This document shows, in pieces, positions 7,379 to 10,687 of a stretch of DNA of 10,687 bases (the first letter of the stretch is position 1; each line of letters starts with the position of its first letter). Under the pieces are notes generated by a model, which saw only the letters and a program-made list of their open reading frames with translations, was not told where the DNA came from and searched no databases. The stretch comes from an uncultured bacterium (GTDB lineage: Bacteria > Patescibacteriota > Minisyncoccia > Phycocordibacterales > UBA9973), in assembly GCA_903907175.1 (NCBI GenBank), contig CAIVNB010000014.1, positions 1 through 10,687 on the forward strand, written 5' to 3'. The position numbers and the translations under genes are program-made.

Positions 7379-8410
7379 TTATTTCAAAGGTTTTGGAAAT
7401 GGAGGATAGATGTCTTTATCTATAGTCCTTAGAAAGCAAGTCCTTCCTACTCCATGATCCCAGGATTCATTTATTCCCCCAGCTGGAACAGCCAGTACTA
7501 TAGGAGAATTATTGCCAGTTGGCATTACTACGCCACCATAATAATTTTTTGATCCATCCAGCCCTTTTGGCGTAGATAAAGAAAAGTTTGCACAAAGTTC
7601 AAATTTAAGTGGTTCTTTAATACTATATTCATATTGTTCTCCTTTTGAAAAATCTGGCGGAATAGGCATAGAAAAGCCTGTCATAGGATTTACAAGTAAT
7701 GTTAAATTTTCTGGTAATTTCTCTTTTTGTTGCCAATAATTTATTATTTGATATTGAATACTTTGTAAATCTGTAATTCTCTTATCATCTAATCGAAGCA
7801 AACGCTGTGTATTGGGGCTACCCATAATATAAAAACTATAAAATATAGCTAATACTACTAAAAGAACACCAGCAATAGGATTGACTATTTTATTCAATTT
7901 TTTAATCATTCCCTCTTTTTTCCAAAATTCAGAAATATAAAAATATTTACCAATAATATTTGCAGTGACAAAAGTAGCAATTATTTTATAAATAAACCTA
8001 CTTGTCACTTCTCCAGAAACAAAATATCGAACAAGAATAACTAAATCAATGGCAATAACAATAGCTGATAAAAATAAAATTATATACACCAACCATTTTT
8101 TTATAACTTCATTAATGTGTCCCATTTCATTTTTTGTATGCTTTTTCCAAAAATAACAAACAATTAAAAAAATTGGGAAAAATATTATCAAAGTTGCCAA
8201 AGATGATCTTATCCCTTCATATGCATAAGTAGAATATCCATATTGGTAGGCAGCATTTAATACATCTGGAAACTGTTTGTCTAATACACCAAAGATCAAA
8301 TTAAGTAGTGAAACAACGGATGTTATCAATGTTATTAATAATCCTAAACATAAGAAAAAGAATCCTACGTTTAGCTTGGCTTTTTCTTCTAATTGATTTA
8401 TATTTTCCAT
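7379..8410 (-). CDS. DUF5671-type multi-pass membrane protein with C-terminal soluble domain
   Basis: This 343-residue protein has about five membrane segments (near 14-40, 68-87, 107-129, 139-157 and 176-197), resembling the DUF5671 family often found in CPR genomes. The remaining 140 residues form a soluble domain beginning DDKRITDLQSIQYQIINYWQ (208-227). It has the layout of the region after the N-terminal helix in pilin-like proteins: a helix, then LPENLTLLVNPMTGF, then strands. It ends with WDHGVGRTCFLRTID. Two cysteines in this domain (C273 and C325) could form a disulfide if it faces outside. No function is known; a role at the cell envelope is inferred. The ATG at 8410 is only 6 nt from a perfect -10, so the mRNA is probably leaderless. 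leuS follows after 68 nt in the same direction with no clear promoter of its own, so the two may be co-transcribed. Confidence 0.85.
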   Translation of the reverse strand: MENINQLEEKAKLNVGFFFLCLGLLITLITSVVSLLNLIFGVLDKQFPDVLNAAYQYGYSTYAYEGIRSSLATLIIFFPIFLIVCYFWKKHTKNEMGHINEVIKKWLVYIILFLSAIVIAIDLVILVRYFVSGEVTSRFIYKIIATFVTANIIGKYFYISEFWKKEGMIKKLNKIVNPIAGVLLVVLAIFYSFYIMGSPNTQRLLRLDDKRITDLQSIQYQIINYWQQKEKLPENLTLLVNPMTGFSMPIPPDFSKGEQYEYSIKEPLKFELCANFSLSTPKGLDGSKNYYGGVVMPTGNNSPIVLAVPAGGINESWDHGVGRTCFLRTIDKDIYPPFPKPLK

Positions 8411-8440
8411 TGACTCATTATACCAAAAATATGCTATAAT
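8410..8440 (+). promoter_or_regulatory. Promoter for the DUF1003-like gene
   Basis: TTGACT (8410-8415, five of six consensus bases) is followed by a 19-nt spacer and the extended -10 TGC-TATAAT (TATAAT at 8435-8440). The -35 touches the start codon of the divergent DUF5671 gene. The predicted start near 8447 leaves a leader of about 40 nt holding a stem-loop. Confidence 0.6.
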
Positions 8441-8445
8441 GAAAA
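8417..8445 (-). promoter_or_regulatory. Promoter for the DUF5671 gene, probably giving a leaderless mRNA
   Basis: On the minus strand, TTTTCA (8445-8440) is separated by 17 nt from TATAAT (8422-8417), with the TGG extension directly before it. The ATG at 8410 follows after 6 nt, so transcription would start at or within a base or two of the start codon. It overlaps the oppositely oriented promoter of the DUF1003-like gene, so RNA polymerase probably cannot occupy both at once. Confidence 0.6.
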
Positions 8446-8451
8446 CGTACC

Positions 8452-8475
8452 AAAAAAGACCGAAAGGTTCTTTTT
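8452..8475 (+). promoter_or_regulatory. 5' leader stem-loop of the DUF1003-like gene
   Basis: AAAAAAGACC, loop GAAA, GGTTCTTTTT: a stem of C-G, C-G, A-U and G-U, one mismatch, then five A-U pairs, closed by a GNRA-type tetraloop. It begins only about 5 nt from the predicted transcript start. With its U-rich 3' side it looks like a terminator, but so early in the message it is more likely a 5' stabiliser or translational element. No Shine-Dalgarno is seen between it and the ATG at 8488. Confidence 0.45.
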
Positions 8476-8487
8476 ATTTGTAAAAAA

Positions 8488-8961
8488 ATGACTTTAAAAG
8501 AACACAAAAAAAGAATGAGGAAACTTTCTGATAAGTTTGTTAAATGGATAGGATCTCCATTTTCACTTATTGTGCATACAATATTTTTTGGAATTATGAT
8601 TGCTCTCGCTTTTTCTGATATCGGATTTGATAAAGTAATGCTTGTTTTGACAACAATAGTTTCGCTAGAAGCAATTTATTTATCAATTTTTATCCAAATG
8701 ACTGTAAATAGACACGGCGAAGAGCTCGAAGAAGTATCCGAGGATATTGAAGAAATTCAGGAAGATGTGGATGAAATTCAAAAAGATGTCGATGAGATTC
8801 AGGAAGATGTGGATGAAATTCAAAAAGATGTCGATGAGATTCAGGAAGATGTGGAAGACATTGAAGAAGAAAAACCAAAAGTTATTTTTGAAAAGATAGA
8901 AAAAAATCTACAAGATTTAATGAATGAAATTTCGGAGCTTAAAAATAAAAGTATAAAATAA
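8488..8961 (+). CDS. DUF1003-like two-TM protein with acidic heptad-repeat coiled coil
   Basis: This 157-residue protein has a short basic N-terminus, two membrane segments (about 24-43 and 50-73) and the segment LVLTTIVSLEAIYLSIFIQM followed by NRHGEE. This is close to the DUF1003 pattern of small membrane proteins, whose function is not established. A long acidic coiled coil follows: EIQEDVD and EIQKDVD heptads alternate from about residue 88 to 124, with V and I in the a and d positions. A second helical segment with basic residues (131-157) ends the protein. The tail should be cytoplasmic if the positive-inside rule holds. I infer a membrane-anchored oligomer or spacer. It is the only plus-strand gene here, divergent from DUF5671 and ending 3 nt from the methyltransferase stop. 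Its ATG has no visible Shine-Dalgarno. Confidence 0.85.
   Translation: MTLKEHKKRMRKLSDKFVKWIGSPFSLIVHTIFFGIMIALAFSDIGFDKVMLVLTTIVSLEAIYLSIFIQMTVNRHGEELEEVSEDIEEIQEDVDEIQKDVDEIQEDVDEIQKDVDEIQEDVEDIEEEKPKVIFEKIEKNLQDLMNEISELKNKSIK
8761..8855 (+). repeat. 42-bp tandem repeat encoding coiled-coil heptads
   Basis: Two 42-bp units (8761-8802 and 8803-8844) are identical at every base, and the first 11 bases of a third follow (8845-8855). Each unit encodes two heptads (14 residues). Identity at third codon positions means recent duplication or conversion rather than old selection on protein alone. The preceding 21 bases are a diverged related unit. Confidence 0.9.
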
Positions 8962-8964
8962 TCA

Positions 8965-9900
8965 TTACTCGACAGACCAAATTGCAGTATTAGCAAGTGG
9001 AATCGTCCGATTGTTTGATTTTTCTAAAATACAAAGTTCTCCTGCTTCAACTTTTCCTTTTAACCCTTTCATCGTTTCTTCTAATGCATACCCAAGAGAA
9101 AGAGACGATGCTTCAATCGCATAAGATGTTAAAATCACAAAAAGTGGCTTATCGCTCAGTATTTTTCTTATTTTAGATAAAAGTTCTGGTAAATTTTCTT
9201 CTATTTTCCAGATCTCCCCCTTAGGGCCACGTCCAAATTTAGGAGGATCCATAATTACACAATCATACTTATTACCTCTTTTGATTTCCCTTTCGATAAA
9301 TTTTACAGCATCATCCAAAATAATACGCATTGGAAACTCTTCCATTCCTGAAAGTTTTTGATTTTCTTTTACAAGAGATAATGTTTGTTTTGATGCATCT
9401 AGGTGCGTCACATCTCCCCCTCCTTTTAATGCAAATAAACTAGCCACCCCCGTATAACCAAATAAATTCAAAAATTTAATAGGTCTTTTGGCATTCTTTA
9501 TCTTTTCTTCGATAAAATCCCAATGGCTTGCTTGTTCAGGGAAAAATTCTAAATGTCTAAAGGGCGTTGGAAAAGCGTGAAATTTTACTCCCTTGTAAGA
9601 CATAACCCATTTTTCTTTAATATCATTCTTCATTTTCCACCCACCTACGCTTTTTTTCAATGAAGGAAGTTTATTTTTTGTATCAATTTTTGAACTCCAA
9701 AATTTACCATCGGCTTTTCCCCATTCTTTTTCAGATAAAGTTTTACCCCAAAAGGCACTTTCATAAGGCCTTATGAAAGTATAATGCCCAAAACGTTCTA
9801 GTTTTTCACCATTGCCCGTATCAAGCATTTCATAGTCTTGCTTTCCCACTAAATCGGATGGCCAGTCTTTTGAATAAAAAATTTTTATCTTGTTTTCCAT
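8965..9900 (-). CDS. Class I SAM-dependent RNA methyltransferase (COG1092, RlmI/RlmK-like) without PUA domain
   Basis: This 311-residue Rossmann-fold methyltransferase is expected to methylate rRNA from S-adenosylmethionine. Motif I is FLNLFGYTGVASL (143-155), the acidic residue ending strand 2 is D168 (THLDAS), and the catalytic motif IV is DPPKFGRG (218-225). The upstream element FRHLEFFPEQASHW (114-127) is typical of COG1092 relatives. At 311 residues it is shorter than RlmI (about 396) and lacks the N-terminal PUA domain; its N-terminus instead has DYEMLDTGNGEKLERFG, as in the shorter subgroup. The exact base modified cannot be told. ATG at 9900 is 2 nt after the tsaC stop, so it is probably in an operon with ychF and tsaC. 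A weak promoter candidate also lies at the end of tsaC. The gene converges with the DUF1003-like gene. Confidence 0.88.
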   Translation of the reverse strand: MENKIKIFYSKDWPSDLVGKQDYEMLDTGNGEKLERFGHYTFIRPYESAFWGKTLSEKEWGKADGKFWSSKIDTKNKLPSLKKSVGGWKMKNDIKEKWVMSYKGVKFHAFPTPFRHLEFFPEQASHWDFIEEKIKNAKRPIKFLNLFGYTGVASLFALKGGGDVTHLDASKQTLSLVKENQKLSGMEEFPMRIILDDAVKFIEREIKRGNKYDCVIMDPPKFGRGPKGEIWKIEENLPELLSKIRKILSDKPLFVILTSYAIEASSLSLGYALEETMKGLKGKVEAGELCILEKSNNRTIPLANTAIWSVE

Positions 9901-9902
9901 AT

Positions 9903-10430
9903 TTATTTTAGTATACCACGAAGAACTTCAACTTCTCCTTTTTTATTTATTCTTATTAATGTTGATGAATGTGTTTTCGAAGTTCCGCCAGATAAATAGA
10001 AGTCTACATTATTGCCAAAGTATTCTTTTGCTTGTGTAATATTTAGAGCTGGTTTTAATCTTTCAGGATTAGCACTTGGCGCCACAAGTGGCCCAGTCTT
10101 TTTAAGAATTTCTATTAGAGATTTTTTGTTTGGTAATCTAAAAGCAATATCATTTAAAATGATACTAACTTTACCTGGCCAAAAATTATTTAAAATTTTC
10201 TTCGTATTTGAGTCTACCTTTACTTTGAATTTTTCTAAGTCTTTAAGTGAAGATATCAAAACAATTAATTTCTTTTTTTTGTTTCGCTTTTTTATTTTGT
10301 ATATCTTATCTATGGCAACTTGGGAATATGCGCTACCAACAAGCCCATAAATGGTATCCGTCGGCATTACTCCAACCCCCCCTTTTTTAAGAATTCTTAT
10401 TATTTTTTTATATCTTAAATTCAATGACAT
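9903..10430 (-). CDS. tsaC: Threonylcarbamoyl-AMP synthase (TsaC/YrdC/Sua5 family)
   Basis: This 175-residue enzyme makes threonylcarbamoyl-AMP from threonine, bicarbonate and ATP, the first step of t6A37 synthesis in ANN-decoding tRNAs. The length matches single-domain TsaC; no Sua5 C-terminal domain is present. Motifs are PTDTIYGL (23-30), the KxR element K47-x-R49, FWPGKVSIIL (83-92), and TGPLVAPSAN (112-121), whose S119-x-N121 completes the KxR...SxN signature; SSTLIRI lies near 155. The usual KGRP is altered to KKRN, followed by a run of lysines. ATG at 10430 is chosen; a GTG one codon earlier (10433) is also possible. The gene overlaps the ychF 3' end by 23 nt in a different frame, which implies coupled translation. 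Confidence 0.93.
   Translation of the reverse strand: MSLNLRYKKIIRILKKGGVGVMPTDTIYGLVGSAYSQVAIDKIYKIKKRNKKKKLIVLISSLKDLEKFKVKVDSNTKKILNNFWPGKVSIILNDIAFRLPNKKSLIEILKKTGPLVAPSANPERLKPALNITQAKEYFGNNVDFYLSGGTSKTHSSTLIRINKKGEVEVLRGILK
9910..9918 (-). promoter_or_regulatory. Possible extended -10 before the methyltransferase gene
   Basis: TGG-TATACT lies within the last codons of tsaC, 9 nt before the methyltransferase ATG, with the same TGn extension as other promoters here. No TTGACA-like -35 stands at 17 nt (GGAGAA is there). It would give a leaderless or nearly leaderless message. Chance occurrence is quite possible. Confidence 0.3.
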
Positions 10431-10687
10431 CACCGTCTTTTACTATATAATCCTTGCCTTCAGTTTTAACAAGGCCTTTTGCTTTGGCATTTCCATACGA
10501 ACCAGCATCCAATAAAACTTTCCAATTTATAACTTCTGCTCGTATGAATTTATCTCGAAAATCAGTATGTATTGCCATTCCAGCAACTGGCGCCGAAGAA
10601 CCAATTTTTATCGTCCAAGCACGCGTTTCATCCTCTCCTGTAGTTAAAAAAGTTTCAAGTCCTAAAAGTTCGTAACTCTTTTTAATC
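10408..10687 (-). CDS. ychF: YchF-family ribosome-associated ATPase, C-terminal part, runs off the right edge
   Basis: Reading the minus strand from 10686 gives about 92 residues ending at TAA (10410-10408). The segments YELLGLETFLTTGEDETRAW, GSSAPVAGMAIHTDF, RAEVINW and EGKDYIVKDGDVIEF are the conserved C-terminus of YchF (OLA1-type), including its TGS-like domain. YchF is an Obg-related ATPase that binds ribosomes; the nucleotide-binding part lies outside the window. The final residues (FKI) match the usual VIHFRFN ending. The gene overlaps tsaC by 23 nt and heads the ychF-tsaC-methyltransferase group. Confidence 0.93.
   Translation of the reverse strand, partial: IKKSYELLGLETFLTTGEDETRAWTIKIGSSAPVAGMAIHTDFRDKFIRAEVINWKVLLDAGSYGNAKAKGLVKTEGKDYIVKDGDVIEFKI

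Noticed and set aside
8452..8475. Intrinsic terminator
   Set aside because: It lies only a few nt after the predicted promoter start with no gene upstream on that strand, and the stem has just four firm pairs before a mismatch.
8761..8855. CRISPR-like direct repeats
   Set aside because: The units are contiguous with no spacers and encode in-frame heptads.
8690..8878. Minus-strand ORF with repeated HLPESHRHLFEF-like units
   Set aside because: It is the complement of the 42-bp coiled-coil repeat and has no independent support.

Overview
This AT-rich window (roughly 30% G+C by eye) has the marks of a Candidate Phyla Radiation (Patescibacteria) genome, probably Parcubacteria-like. The assignment is inference. 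It rests on short, tightly packed genes, a DUF5671-type membrane protein, a very cysteine-rich zinc-ribbon protein of the sort I associate with CPR genomes, a DUF1003-like protein with an acidic coiled coil, a TraG/VirD4-like ATPase of CPR style, and a leucyl-tRNA synthetase carrying a Nudix domain. Every gene end visible here is TAA (the early stop in the leftmost gene is TAG), and no TGA recoding is needed.

Layout from right to left. A minus-strand operon enters at the right edge: the C-terminus of ychF overlaps the start of tsaC (threonylcarbamoyl-AMP synthase), and tsaC is followed after 2 nt by a COG1092-type RNA methyltransferase. The methyltransferase converges, with 3 nt between stop codons, on a plus-strand gene for a two-TM DUF1003-like protein with a long heptad-repeat tail. 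That gene is divergent from a DUF5671-type membrane protein, and the two share a compact back-to-back promoter region at about 8410-8445. Leftward, the DUF5671 gene is followed by leuS (with a GC-rich imperfect palindrome between them), and leuS overlaps murJ by one base (TAATG). The cysteine-rich protein and the TraG-like ATPase follow, each with its own credible sigma70-type promoter. The ATPase gene runs off the left edge and has an apparent -1 frameshift.

Functionally the window is mostly core housekeeping: tRNA charging (LeuRS), tRNA t6A modification (TsaC), rRNA-type methylation, the ribosome-associated ATPase YchF, and lipid II flipping for peptidoglycan (MurJ). Three poorly understood CPR proteins and a DNA-translocation ATPase are interspersed.

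The most notable observations are: (1) a 54-bp, GC-rich, palindromic insertion in leuS, flanked by a 7-bp direct repeat and adding exactly 18 codons, which looks like a small mobile palindrome that landed in frame; (2) a complete Nudix hydrolase domain inside the LeuRS editing domain; (3) an internal two-fold duplication, at two levels, in a protein with 37 cysteines; and (4) a frameshift in the DNA-transfer ATPase. No rRNA, tRNA, CRISPR array or convincing terminator was seen. No stretch longer than about 80 bases lacks a gene.
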